Shown here: piece by piece, positions 50,404 through 58,425 of the stretch
Layout: every line of letters starts with the position of its first letter
Numbering within the stretch: the first letter of the stretch is position 1
Assembly (NCBI RefSeq): GCF_002950945.1
Contig: NZ_CP012673.1
Location: forward strand, 8,136,501 to 8,200,500
DNA: 64,000 bases
Reading direction: 5' to 3'
Origin: Sorangium cellulosum
GTDB lineage: Bacteria > Myxococcota_A > Polyangia > Polyangiales > Polyangiaceae
Made by a program: the position numbers and the translations under genes
Notes under the pieces: generated by a model
Databases searched by the model: none
What the model was told of the DNA's origin: nothing
The model's input: only the letters and a program-made list of their open reading frames with translations

Positions 50404-50772
50404 TCAGTCGGCGCGGCGGCGCTGCGCGATGTCCAGCGCCGCCGTGATCATCGCGGTGAGCTGCGTGTCCGAGACGCCCTCGGACGGGAGCACGACGAGC
50501 TCGGCGCCGATGCGCCGCGACAGCTCGACGAACCCCTCCGGATCGAACGCCTTCACGTCCTGCGTCATCACGATGGCCAGCGGGTTGAGCCAGGCCGCGC
50601 TCCCGCGCAGCGACACGAGATCGCACGCGAGCAGGTCGGCGCCCTCGACGAACACCAGCCGCCGGCAGCGCTCGGCGAGCTGCTCGCTCGCGCTCACGAG
50701 CAGCACGACCGAGGCCGATGCCATCCGCTTGCTGCGCCCCGCGGGGCGCGTCGGTTGTTCTCGTGTGGTCAT
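50404..50772 (-). CDS. Receiver-like small protein
   Basis: The 122-residue protein has the alternating hydrophobic strands of a CheY-like fold (VVLLVSASEQLAERCRRLVFVEG, LAIVMTQDVKAFDPEGFVEL, LVVLPSEGVSDTQLTAMI). The phosphoacceptor Asp and the Lys of real receivers are not where expected, so it would be a pseudo-receiver or another small flavodoxin-like domain. It follows the upstream gene by 12 bases. Confidence 0.6.
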   Translation of the reverse strand: MTTREQPTRPAGRSKRMASASVVLLVSASEQLAERCRRLVFVEGADLLACDLVSLRGSAAWLNPLAIVMTQDVKAFDPEGFVELSRRIGAELVVLPSEGVSDTQLTAMITAALDIAQRRRAD

Positions 50773-50784
50773 CGGCAGGCCCCG

Positions 50785-51150
50785 TCAGCGAGCGAGGAGC
50801 GGGCGACCGTAGGGGATCGGCGCGGCGGCGCCCGGGCCCGGCGCCCGGGCCCGCGCGCGCGCCTCGTCGTCCAGGGCGAGGTCCATGAGGAAGGAGCCGA
50901 ACGGCAGGCGGAAATCCCGGTCGTTCGGCCTGGTCGCGTAGAACGCGAGCAGCGAGAGCACGCTCCCGATCTGCGCCGCGGCCGGGTCGTCCTGGCACGC
51001 GGAGAAGCGGTCAGCGAGCGCGCAGAGCTGCCGGAAGAGCGGGCCGCCCGGGAGCGGGCCGGGGCTGCACATGGCGAGGGTGCCGCTGCCGCGGTATCCG
51101 AGCTTCCGGCGCTTCCTGGCGGTGGTTCGGGAGGAGGGTACCATCGTCAT
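50785..51150 (-). CDS. Small protein of unknown function
   Basis: The 121-residue protein is taken from ATG 51150; an upstream start at 51228 would add 26 residues across an intergenic palindrome and is less likely. The N-terminus is basic (SSRTTARKRRKLGYRGSGTLAM), and the rest is helical with ASQ-type residues (LFRQLCALADRFSACQDD, IGSVLSLLAFYATRPND). No family is recognised. It forms a two-gene operon with the receiver-like protein. Confidence 0.6.
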   Translation of the reverse strand: MTMVPSSRTTARKRRKLGYRGSGTLAMCSPGPLPGGPLFRQLCALADRFSACQDDPAAAQIGSVLSLLAFYATRPNDRDFRLPFGSFLMDLALDDEARARARAPGPGAAAPIPYGRPLLAR

Positions 51151-51460
51151 GATTGCTGCCCATATCGCCTGTGAGGGTTGAACCCGCCCGCGCAGGGGCC
51201 GGCCTGACGCGGGGCGCTCTTCGATCACTAAAGAGCAGCCGGAAGAGAGTCAATCGAAGAGGATGTGGAGGGCCGGAAGAGGCGGGCCGGCGCGTCGTCG
51301 TCGCCTCGCCGTCGCCTCGCCGTCGCCTCGTCCTGGCCCGGCCTCGCCGGTCTCGCCCGGCCTCGTCCGGCCTCGCGTGGCCCCGCGTGGCCTAGCCCAG
51401 ATTCCCCGGCGCTCGCGGAATGGCCCCCCGTCCGAGCGGGGCGTGGGTATACGTCACCGC
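51151..51460. promoter_or_regulatory. Intergenic region with palindrome and short tandem repeats
   Basis: Between divergent genes lie a GGGTTGAACCC palindrome (51175-51185) and, at 51300-51390, CG-rich tandem sequence that begins with three 11-base units GTCGCCTCGCC (51300, 51311, 51322) and continues as degenerate CCGGCCTCG units. A promoter for the nucleotidyltransferase gene is expected but not identified. Confidence 0.5.
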
Positions 51461-52171
51461 ATGAAGGCAGTCGTGCTCGCCGGCGGCAAAGGCTCCCGGC
51501 TCCGCCCCTACACCGCGCTGATCCCGAAGCCGCTGATGCCGATCGGAGATCACACGATCGTCGAGCTCCTCCTCCGGCAGCTGTCGCGCGCCGGGATCAG
51601 CGACGTGGTGATGTGCATCGGCCACCAGGCCGCGCTCATCGAGGCCGTCGTGGGCGACGGGAGCCGGTACGGGCTGCGGATCTCCTACCACCGCGAGGAG
51701 ACGCCGCTCGGGACCGTGGGCCCGCTCCGGGTCATCGAGCGCGACCTGCCGGAGCGCTTCCTCGTGATGAACGGCGACATCCTCTGCGACCTCGACTTCA
51801 TGGCCCTCCACCGCGCGGGCGAGGCGTCCGGCGCGCCGCTCACCGTCGCCGTCTGCGAGCGGGCGTCGAAGATCGACCTCGGCGTGCTCGACCTCGACCC
51901 CGGCGGGCGCGTCGTCGGCTTCCGCGAGAAGCCCACGTACACGTTCTGGGTCAGCATGGGCATCTACGCCATGAGCCGCGGCGTGCTGCCGTTCATCCCG
52001 GAGGGCCGGCCCTTCGGGTTCGACCACCTCATGCACGCGCTGCTCGACGCCGGCGAGCAGGTGGCCACCCTCCCCTTCCGGGGCCACTGGCTCGACATCG
52101 GCCGGAGCGACGACTTCGCCGAGGCGCAGGAGGAGTTCGAGAAGAACCGGCAGCGGTACCTACCGGAGTGA
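51461..52171 (+). CDS. Sugar-1-phosphate nucleotidyltransferase
   Basis: The 236-residue enzyme starts at ATG 51461 directly before the NTP-binding motif LAGGKGSRLRPYTALIPKPLMPIGD. ERFLVMNGDILCDLDF supplies the metal-binding Asp, and the core follows rhamnose/glucosamine/mannose-1-phosphate nucleotidyltransferases (VCERASKIDLGVLDLD, FREKPTYTFWVSMGIY). It would make an NDP-sugar (guanylyl or thymidylyl not decidable) for the dehydratase and aminotransferase encoded on the other strand. It overlaps the aminotransferase gene, convergent, by 12 bases. Confidence 0.9.
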   Translation: MKAVVLAGGKGSRLRPYTALIPKPLMPIGDHTIVELLLRQLSRAGISDVVMCIGHQAALIEAVVGDGSRYGLRISYHREETPLGTVGPLRVIERDLPERFLVMNGDILCDLDFMALHRAGEASGAPLTVAVCERASKIDLGVLDLDPGGRVVGFREKPTYTFWVSMGIYAMSRGVLPFIPEGRPFGFDHLMHALLDAGEQVATLPFRGHWLDIGRSDDFAEAQEEFEKNRQRYLPE

Positions 52172-53305
52172 CCCGGCGAGCGCCTCGCACACGGCGTCGA
52201 CCTCGGCGTCCGAGAGGCGGGGGTGGAGCGGGAGCGTGAGCTCGCGGGGGGCGATCGCGTCCGTCCGCGAGAGCCCCTCCTTGCGCACCCGGTCGGACGC
52301 GCCGTGGTGCGAGAAGCGGTGGATCGGCGGGTAGTGCACGCTCGTCTGGACCCCGCGCGCCTTCATGGCCGTCATCACGGCCTCCCGCGAGGCGCCCTCC
52401 GGCAGGAGCACCGGCATGAGGTGGTGCGCGCTCTCGCCCAGCCCGCGCGCGTAGAAATCGCGGTACGGGAGCGCGACGCCGCGCACGCCGGCGAGGCGCT
52501 CGTGGTAACGCGCCGCGAGCGCCCGCCGGCGCGTGTTGCCCGCCGCGAGCCGGCCGAGCTGCACGAGCCCGATGGCGCTCCGGATCTCGTCGATGCGGTA
52601 GTTCATGCCCGCGTCCACGACGTCGTACGTGAACGCGTGGCCCTTGTGCCGGTCGAGGGTGAGCGTCGTCATCCCGTGCGCGCGGAGCAGCCGCATGCGC
52701 GCGTGGAGCGCGTCGTCCCTCGCGATCACGGCGCCCCCCTCGCCGACCGCGAGGTTCTTGTTCGAGAAGAAGCTCATGCAGCCGACGTCCCCGAGCGTGC
52801 CGAGCGCCTTGCCCCGGTAGGTCGCGAGCGGCGCGTGCGCCGCGTCCTCGACCACCGCGATCCCGCGCTCGGCCGCGATCGCGGCGATCGCGTCCATGTC
52901 GCAGGGGTAGCCGGCGTAGTGGACCACCGCGATCGCCCGCGTCCTCGGGGTGATCTTGCGGGCGACGTCGGCGGGGTCGAGGCCGAGGTCGCCCTCGCCG
53001 ACGACGTCGGCGAGCACCACCGTCGCGCCGCAGAGGAGCGCGGCGTTCGCGGTCGCCACGAACGTCAGGCTCGGACAGATCACCTCGTCGCCCGGGCCCA
53101 CGCCGAGCGCGATGTACGCGAGGTGGAGCGCCGCGGTGCCGTTGGTCACGGCCAGCACGCGCGGGGTGCCGAGCGCCTCGCCGAGCTTCTGCTCGAAGAG
53201 CGCCGTCCGCTCCCCCATGGTCAGCCAGCCCGAGGCGACGACCTCGCGCGCGGCCTCCGCTTCTTCAGGCCCGAACGAGAGATCGCTGAGAGGTATCTTC
53301 CACAT
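52160..53305 (-). CDS. DegT/DnrJ/EryC1-family PLP sugar aminotransferase
   Basis: The 381-residue enzyme has the family order: IPLSDLSFGPEEAEA, VTNGTAALHLAYIALGVGPGDEVICPSLTFVATANA, VVEDAAHA (Asp154) and the PLP Lys183 in FFSNKNLAVGEGG, with VDAGMNYRIDEIRSAIGLVQL after. It transfers an amino group to a 4-keto or 3-keto NDP-sugar. It lies 53 bases downstream of the LegB-like dehydratase gene, the usual pairing for a 4-amino-4,6-dideoxy sugar, such as in legionaminic-acid-like or O-antigen synthesis. Confidence 0.92.
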   Translation of the reverse strand: MWKIPLSDLSFGPEEAEAAREVVASGWLTMGERTALFEQKLGEALGTPRVLAVTNGTAALHLAYIALGVGPGDEVICPSLTFVATANAALLCGATVVLADVVGEGDLGLDPADVARKITPRTRAIAVVHYAGYPCDMDAIAAIAAERGIAVVEDAAHAPLATYRGKALGTLGDVGCMSFFSNKNLAVGEGGAVIARDDALHARMRLLRAHGMTTLTLDRHKGHAFTYDVVDAGMNYRIDEIRSAIGLVQLGRLAAGNTRRRALAARYHERLAGVRGVALPYRDFYARGLGESAHHLMPVLLPEGASREAVMTAMKARGVQTSVHYPPIHRFSHHGASDRVRKEGLSRTDAIAPRELTLPLHPRLSDAEVDAVCEALAGSLR

Positions 53306-53358
53306 GGCGTTCCATCCAGCCGGGCGCGGAGACCGCCGCCCCCGCCCAGCGTCGTGCG

Positions 53359-54357
53359 TCAGATCGCGTACTCGCGCGGGCGGTAGTCGGCGAGGTGGCG
53401 CTCGATATAAGCGTACGTGCGCGCGAGCCCCTCCTCGAGCGTCACCCGGGGCGCGTAGCCGACGAGCTCCGCGGCGCGCCGGAAGTCGGCGAGCAGCACC
53501 ATCACCTCGCTCGCGTCGGGGCGCACCCGGGCCTCGTCGGTCACGAGCTCCGCGCGCTTGCCGGTCACCTCGAAGATGAGCCGGACGAGATCGCCGATCG
53601 AGATCGCGCGGCCGCTCCCCACGTTGAGCGTCTGCCCGACGGCCCGCGGGCTCGCGCCGACGAGGAGGAACCCCGCGACGGTGTCGGTCACGAAGTTGAG
53701 ATCCCGCACCGGCGCGGTGCTCCCGATGCGCAGCGCGGTGCTCCCGGCGGCGAGCTGCTGCATCACGCTCGGGATGATGGCGCGCGAGGACTGCCGCGGG
53801 CCGTAGGTGTTGAACGGGCGGATGGTCGCGACCTCGAGGCCGAAGGAGAGGTGATAGCTCTCGGCGAGCTTGTCGGCGCCGATCTTCGTGGCCGAGTACG
53901 GGGACTGGCCGGTCAGCGGGTGCGCCTCGTCGATGGGCGTGTACCGCGCCGTGCCGTAGGTCTCGCTCGTCGAGGTGTGGACCACGCGCGCGCCGTGCTC
54001 GCGCGCCGCCTCGAGCACGTTCAGGGTGCCCTGCACGTTCGTCGCCACGTACTGCTGCGGGGCCACGTACGAGTACGGAATCCCGATCAGCGCCGCGAGG
54101 TGGAACACGACGTCGGCGCCGCGCACGAGCGCGCGGACCGCCCCCGCGTCCTCGACGTTGCCGGGGACGACCTCCACCCCGGCGAGCACGTCCTCGGGGA
54201 GCCGGTCGAGGTGCCCGCGCCGGGAGCCCGAGGTGTACCGGACGAGCGCCCCCACGCGCGCGCCCTCCCGGACGAGCGCCTCGACGAGATGGCTGCCGAT
54301 GAACCCGCCGGCGCCGGTCACCACGACGCGCTTGCCCCGATAGAAGCCCTCGCTCAC
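53359..54357 (-). CDS. LegB-like NAD-dependent NDP-sugar 4,6-dehydratase
   Basis: The start is probably GTG 54357 (VSEGFYRGKRVVVTG); a TTG at 54393 would add 12 residues. The SDR protein (332 residues) has the NAD motif GAGGFIGSH, catalytic Thr-Ser in TSTSETYG and the YSATK Tyr-Lys pair. The sequence IPYSYVAPQQYVATNVQGTLNVLEAA, QSPYSATKIGADKLAESY and RPFNTYGPRQSSRAIIP fits LegB (UDP/GDP-GlcNAc 4,6-dehydratase) best among this family. It probably gives the 4-keto-6-deoxy substrate of the aminotransferase. Confidence 0.88.
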   Translation of the reverse strand: MSEGFYRGKRVVVTGAGGFIGSHLVEALVREGARVGALVRYTSGSRRGHLDRLPEDVLAGVEVVPGNVEDAGAVRALVRGADVVFHLAALIGIPYSYVAPQQYVATNVQGTLNVLEAAREHGARVVHTSTSETYGTARYTPIDEAHPLTGQSPYSATKIGADKLAESYHLSFGLEVATIRPFNTYGPRQSSRAIIPSVMQQLAAGSTALRIGSTAPVRDLNFVTDTVAGFLLVGASPRAVGQTLNVGSGRAISIGDLVRLIFEVTGKRAELVTDEARVRPDASEVMVLLADFRRAAELVGYAPRVTLEEGLARTYAYIERHLADYRPREYAI

Positions 54358-54418
54358 GGCCGCGTCCGTGACCCCTGCGGGCCCGGGCGTCAAGCGTGTA
54401 CCGGGGCGCCGGGCCGGA

Positions 54419-54862
54419 TCACTGGATCTGGATCTGATCGGTGGGCGTGTTCCCGGACCCCTCCACCGTGCCGAGCTCGCGGTGCACGCAGAGCCCCTGC
54501 TTGCAGTACGACTGCGGCGGGCTCTTGCAGTCGACCTTCGGCTCGTCGCACTTGCCGGTCTTGTAGCTCTCCGCCATCGGCTTGATCTTGTCGAAGGTCG
54601 CCACGCTGATGGGCTTCGCGCAGCCCGGCCACTCGCTCTGGCGGCAGTCGGCGTCCGTGTTGCAGTGCTGCGCCTTGTTCACCAGCTCGAAGGCGTCGCC
54701 GCGGAGCTTGTCGCACTCCTTGGCCTCCATCTTGCTCTCGCAGCCGGCGCCGGCGCCGGCGAGGAGCGCGAGCAGGGCGAGGGCTCCGGCGAGGCGGAGC
54801 GGGGTTCGAGAACGGAGGGCGGGCAGGTCTGGCCGCCCCCTTCGAGGAGCACACGCGATCAT
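54419..54862 (-). CDS. Small Cys-rich lipoprotein
   Basis: The 147-residue precursor has a basic start and a lipoprotein signal ending LLAGAGAGC (Cys41). The mature part has ten Cys in a compact array (ECDKLRGD, HCNTDADCRQSEWPGC, KCDEPKVDCKSPPQSYCKQGLCV). No catalytic residue is seen. Similar short Cys-rich lipoproteins of unknown role are numerous in myxobacteria. It lies 61 bases upstream of the LegB-like gene on the same strand. Confidence 0.8.
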   Translation of the reverse strand: MIACAPRRGRPDLPALRSRTPLRLAGALALLALLAGAGAGCESKMEAKECDKLRGDAFELVNKAQHCNTDADCRQSEWPGCAKPISVATFDKIKPMAESYKTGKCDEPKVDCKSPPQSYCKQGLCVHRELGTVEGSGNTPTDQIQIQ

Positions 54863-54973
54863 CCAGGCTTCTCCCGGTCAAGGTCGCCCTCCCACGCTGG
54901 GAGGGCAGCGGCTTGCGCCGTGCCCTTCGTATCACGGCTGGATCCGGGCGCGCAGCTGGCGTAGCCCCTCGGC

Positions 54974-55834
54974 ATGGATCGTCCTCGAGAAGGCTCCGGG
55001 ATCCGCGACGCCATGCAGAGCAGCTCCGGCATCGTCGTCCGGCATTCGCTCCGGGTGCTCACCCTGAACATCTGGAACCGGCATGACCCGTGGGAGGCGC
55101 GCCTCGCGCTCATCCGGAGGGGCCTCGGCGAGCTCTCGCCCGACCTCGTCGGGCTGCAAGAAGTGCTCTCGCACGACGGCCGCTCGCTCGCTCACAGCAT
55201 CGCCGAGGGGCTCGGTTACGAGGTCGCCTTCGGCATGGCGCACGACCTCGGCGGCAACGTGCTCTTCGGCAACGCCGTGCTGTCGCGCTGGCCGATCGCG
55301 CGGAGCCAGACGTTCCCCCTGCCCACCGGCGAGACCGACGAGAAGCGCGCGCTCCTGTTCGCCGAGATCGACTCGCCGCACGGCGCGCTCCCGTTCTTCG
55401 TCACCCACCTCAACTGGAAGTTCCACCACGGCGCCGTGCGCGAGGCGCAGGTCGCCGCCGTGGCCGACGTCGTGATGCGGGAGGCGCCGATGGAAGGCCT
55501 GCCGCCCATCGTCGTCGGCGACTTCAACGCGCAGCCCGAGTCCACCGAGATCCGCTTCCTGAAGGGCCTGCACGCCCTCAACCAGAAGAGCGTGTACTTC
55601 GCCGACACGTTCGACCAGACCGGCAAGGGCCCAGGCTTCACCTTCGATCCCCTGCGGAACCCGTTCGCGGCGATCACGCACGAGTACCCGCGCCGCATCG
55701 ATTACGTCTTCGTGCGCGGCCCGGACAAGCAGGTGCGAGGCAAGCCGATCTCGTCGCGGGTCGTCCTCGACGAGGTCGAGGACGGCGTCGCCGCCTCGGA
55801 TCACTACGGCGTGCTCTCCGAGATCTCGATTTAG
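54974..55834 (+). CDS. Endonuclease/exonuclease/phosphatase (EEP) family hydrolase
   Basis: The 286-residue protein has the EEP metal-dependent active site in order: Asn in LTLNIWN, Glu in VGLQEV, THLNWKFHH, VVGDFNAQPES and the terminal ASDHYGV. Its length and RIDYVFVRG segment fit the phosphodiesterase, sphingomyelinase-like or nuclease branches. No signal peptide is visible, so it is probably cytoplasmic. The start could also be ATG 55013, 13 codons on. The gene stands alone. Confidence 0.9.
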   Translation: MDRPREGSGIRDAMQSSSGIVVRHSLRVLTLNIWNRHDPWEARLALIRRGLGELSPDLVGLQEVLSHDGRSLAHSIAEGLGYEVAFGMAHDLGGNVLFGNAVLSRWPIARSQTFPLPTGETDEKRALLFAEIDSPHGALPFFVTHLNWKFHHGAVREAQVAAVADVVMREAPMEGLPPIVVGDFNAQPESTEIRFLKGLHALNQKSVYFADTFDQTGKGPGFTFDPLRNPFAAITHEYPRRIDYVFVRGPDKQVRGKPISSRVVLDEVEDGVAASDHYGVLSEISI

Positions 55835-55870
55835 CGCCGTCGTCCCCCGGCCCTCGCGCGGCGCGGAACC

Positions 55871-55894
55871 AGAGCGGCGGTCACCCGCCGCTCT
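55871..55894 (+). terminator. 10-bp hairpin between EEP and cysteine synthase genes
   Basis: AGAGCGGCGG (55871-55880), loop TCAC, CCGCCGCTCT (55885-55894) is a perfect stem. It has no T-run. It stands 36 bases after the EEP stop and 18 before ATG 55913, so it may end transcription weakly or affect translation of the next gene. Confidence 0.5.
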
Positions 55895-55912
55895 TCTATG
55901 TACACTGGGGGT

Positions 55913-56908
55913 ATGTCGTCCCCTCGAGGTGCGGGCGGCGGACCGCCGAGCCCGCCCGACGCGCCCGGCGAGAGCTCACCTGCCCCGCCCGCCGGCGAGG
56001 TCCGCGTCGGTCCGGTCGTGCCCGACGCGCTGGCGCTCATCGGCGGGACGCCGCTCGTCCGCCTCGCCCGGATCTCGCCCGAGGGGGGCGGCGTCATCTA
56101 CGGCAAGCTCGAGTCGATGAACCCGGGCGGCAGCGTCAAGGACCGGGCGGCGCTCGGCATGGTGCTCTGCGCCGAGCGCGACGGGGCGCTCAGGCCGGGG
56201 TCGACCATCGTCGAGGCCACGAGCGGCAACACCGGGATCAGCCTCGCGATGATCGCCGCCGTGCGCGGGTACCGGTGCGTGGTGGTGATGCCCGAGGACA
56301 TGAGCGTCGAGCGCCGGCACATCCTCCGCGCGTACGGCGCCGAGATCGTCCTCACGCCCGAGGGCCAGGGGATGGCGGGCGCGGTCGCCCGCGCGATCGA
56401 GATCTGCGAGGCGACCCCGGGCGCCTGGACGAGCCGCCAGTTCCACAACCCCGCGAACCCCGGCGCGCACGCGCGCGCCACCGGCCTCGAGATCCTCGCG
56501 CAGACGGGCGGCGACATCGCGGCCTTCGTCGCCGGCGTGGGCACCGGCGGGACGTTGACCGGCTGCGGGCGCGTGCTCCGGGACCGGCTGGGCCGCGCGG
56601 TCCGCATCTGCGCGGTCGAGCCGACGAAGAGCGCCGTGCTCTCCGGGAGAGGCCCGGGCCCGCACGGCATCCAGGGCCTCGGGGCCGGGTTCGTGCCGGC
56701 GATCCTCGAGCGCTCGCTGATCGACGAGATCCTCACGGTGACCGAGGCCAGCGCGACCCGGATGGTGCGGCGCCTCGCCCGCGAGGAGGGGCTGCTCGTC
56801 GGGCCGAGCTCCGGCGCGAGCGTGCACGCGGCCGTGGAGATCGCGCGCAAGGTGCAGGGGACGATCGTGACGGTGCTGCCCGACTCGGGCGAGCGTTACC
56901 TGCTCTGA
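55913..56908 (+). CDS. cysK: Cysteine synthase / O-acetylserine sulfhydrylase
   Basis: ATG 55913 is preferred to ATG 55898, which would stand 3 bases after a strong hairpin. The 331-residue PLP enzyme has the Schiff-base Lys in GGSVKDRAALGM, the substrate loop ATSGNTGISLAM, the cofactor-phosphate loop GVGTGGTLTGCGRVL and GPSSGASVHAA. It makes cysteine from O-acetylserine and sulfide. A Pro/Gly-rich N-terminal tail of about 30 residues is unusual. Cystathionine-beta-synthase-like proteins share these motifs, but no CBS domain is present. The 3' end overlaps the convergent NuoM-like gene by 13 bases. Confidence 0.92.
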   Translation: MSSPRGAGGGPPSPPDAPGESSPAPPAGEVRVGPVVPDALALIGGTPLVRLARISPEGGGVIYGKLESMNPGGSVKDRAALGMVLCAERDGALRPGSTIVEATSGNTGISLAMIAAVRGYRCVVVMPEDMSVERRHILRAYGAEIVLTPEGQGMAGAVARAIEICEATPGAWTSRQFHNPANPGAHARATGLEILAQTGGDIAAFVAGVGTGGTLTGCGRVLRDRLGRAVRICAVEPTKSAVLSGRGPGPHGIQGLGAGFVPAILERSLIDEILTVTEASATRMVRRLAREEGLLVGPSSGASVHAAVEIARKVQGTIVTVLPDSGERYLL

Positions 56909-58425
56909 GCCGCGCCCTCGCGGGCCGCGAGGCCGCTGCTCCTCGCTTCATGAGGCGCGCCCCCGGCGCCGCCGAAGGCGGCGTGGAGGACCCGCTCGAC
57001 CGTCGGCTCGTGGAGCGCGAGCAGCCGCGACGGGGCCACGCCCAGGGTCACGGTGAGCGCCACCATGCCGAGCAGGAACGCCCGCTCGCGGAGCAGGAGC
57101 GCCTCCACCGCGGCGCCCTTCAGGTGGCGCGCGAGCGGGCCCAGGAAGACCTGCTGGAACGCGCGGAACAGGGTGATCCCGTTGATCGCCGCGGCCGTGA
57201 GCGCCAGCACCGCCAGCACCGGGTGCACGTGGAGGACGCCGTGCAGGAGCAGGTCCTCGCCCACGAACGAGAGCGCCCCCGGCATCCCGATCGCGGCGCA
57301 CGCGAGCAGGAAGAAGAAGGCGGCCATGCGCGGCGTCCGGGCCACGAGACCGCCGAGCGCCCGCGTGTCCGCCGTGCCGGCGCGCGCCTCGATCGCGCCG
57401 ATCACCATCGCGAGCCCCGTGATCGCGATCGACGACGCGACGCTCTGCAGGAGCGCGCCGCTCACGCTCTGCGCGTTCAGCGTGGCGAGCCCGAGGAGCA
57501 CGAGCCCCTTCTGGCTCGCCACGAGGTAGCCGAGCAGCCGGCGCAGATCGGTCTGGACGAGCGCGAGCACCGCACCGTGCAGCGCGCTGATCAGGCCGAG
57601 GACGGCGAGGATCGGCATATCCTCGGCGCAGGCCGCGGGCAGGAGCGGCACCGCCACGCGCAGGAGCACGCAGAGGCCGACCGGCATCTCGGCGAGCAGG
57701 AGGGTGACGCCGAGCGGGCCGCGCTCGAGCAGCACGGGCAGCCAGCCGTGGAACGGCACGGCGGCCATGCGCATCAGCACGGCGACCACGAGCAGCGCGA
57801 AGAGCGGCGGCTGCCACGCCTCGGGGACGCCGACCCGGGCGATCTCCTCGACGTCGAACGGCAGGGCGGCGCCGCGGCGCGCGGCGATCACGGCGACGGC
57901 GCCGAACGCGAGCACGAGCGGCGCCGTGCCCCCGACGAGGAAGATGCGGCAGGTGCGCCGGAGCAGCGGGTCCTCGGCGCGCGCCTTCCCGATCAGGCGC
58001 GCGCCCGGGACGAGCGCGGCGATCCACCCCGCCGCGAGCACCGCGAGATCGGCGGCGCAGAACACGGCCAGGATGGCGCTCGCGGTGGCGAGCAGCGCCG
58101 CGGCGGCGCGCCGGTCGAGCGCGGCGCGCGGGCCCGCGGCGAGCAGGGCGAGCAGGACGAAGCCGAGCAGCGGGAGCAGGCCGGTGGTGTAGCCGTCGAC
58201 GCCGAGGTGGAGGCGCACGCCGAGCAGCGGCAGGGCGGGCCCGCCGGAGGCGAGCGCGACGCCGGCGCACGACAGCGCGAGCGGGGCGAGCGCGAGGAGC
58301 AGCGTGAGCGCCGCGCCGGCGAGCGCCGCGCGCCGCGCGCCCTCGTCACTGCGCGCCCGGGAGGCGATCAGCGCCGCGGCGGCGGGCGCGAGGACGAGCG
58401 CCGCGAGGAGCGGGAAGGCGTTCAT
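56896..58425 (-). CDS. NuoM-like proton-channel subunit of the DAB cluster
   Basis: The 509-residue protein, from ATG 58425 (overlapping the stop of the next gene up as ATGA), has about 14 helices. It carries the proton-conducting transporter family segments LMRMAAVPFHGWLPVLLERGP, GAVLALVQTDLRRLLGYLVASQKGLVLLGLATL (with the conserved Lys) and LVARTPRMAAFFFLLACAAIGMPGALSFVGEDLLLHGVL. In DAB-type systems a NuoL/M-like subunit drives DabA by cation movement. No other complex I genes adjoin, so a role with DabA is likely. Confidence 0.88.
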   Translation of the reverse strand: MNAFPLLAALVLAPAAAALIASRARSDEGARRAALAGAALTLLLALAPLALSCAGVALASGGPALPLLGVRLHLGVDGYTTGLLPLLGFVLLALLAAGPRAALDRRAAAALLATASAILAVFCAADLAVLAAGWIAALVPGARLIGKARAEDPLLRRTCRIFLVGGTAPLVLAFGAVAVIAARRGAALPFDVEEIARVGVPEAWQPPLFALLVVAVLMRMAAVPFHGWLPVLLERGPLGVTLLLAEMPVGLCVLLRVAVPLLPAACAEDMPILAVLGLISALHGAVLALVQTDLRRLLGYLVASQKGLVLLGLATLNAQSVSGALLQSVASSIAITGLAMVIGAIEARAGTADTRALGGLVARTPRMAAFFFLLACAAIGMPGALSFVGEDLLLHGVLHVHPVLAVLALTAAAINGITLFRAFQQVFLGPLARHLKGAAVEALLLRERAFLLGMVALTVTLGVAPSRLLALHEPTVERVLHAAFGGAGGAPHEARSSGLAAREGAAQSR

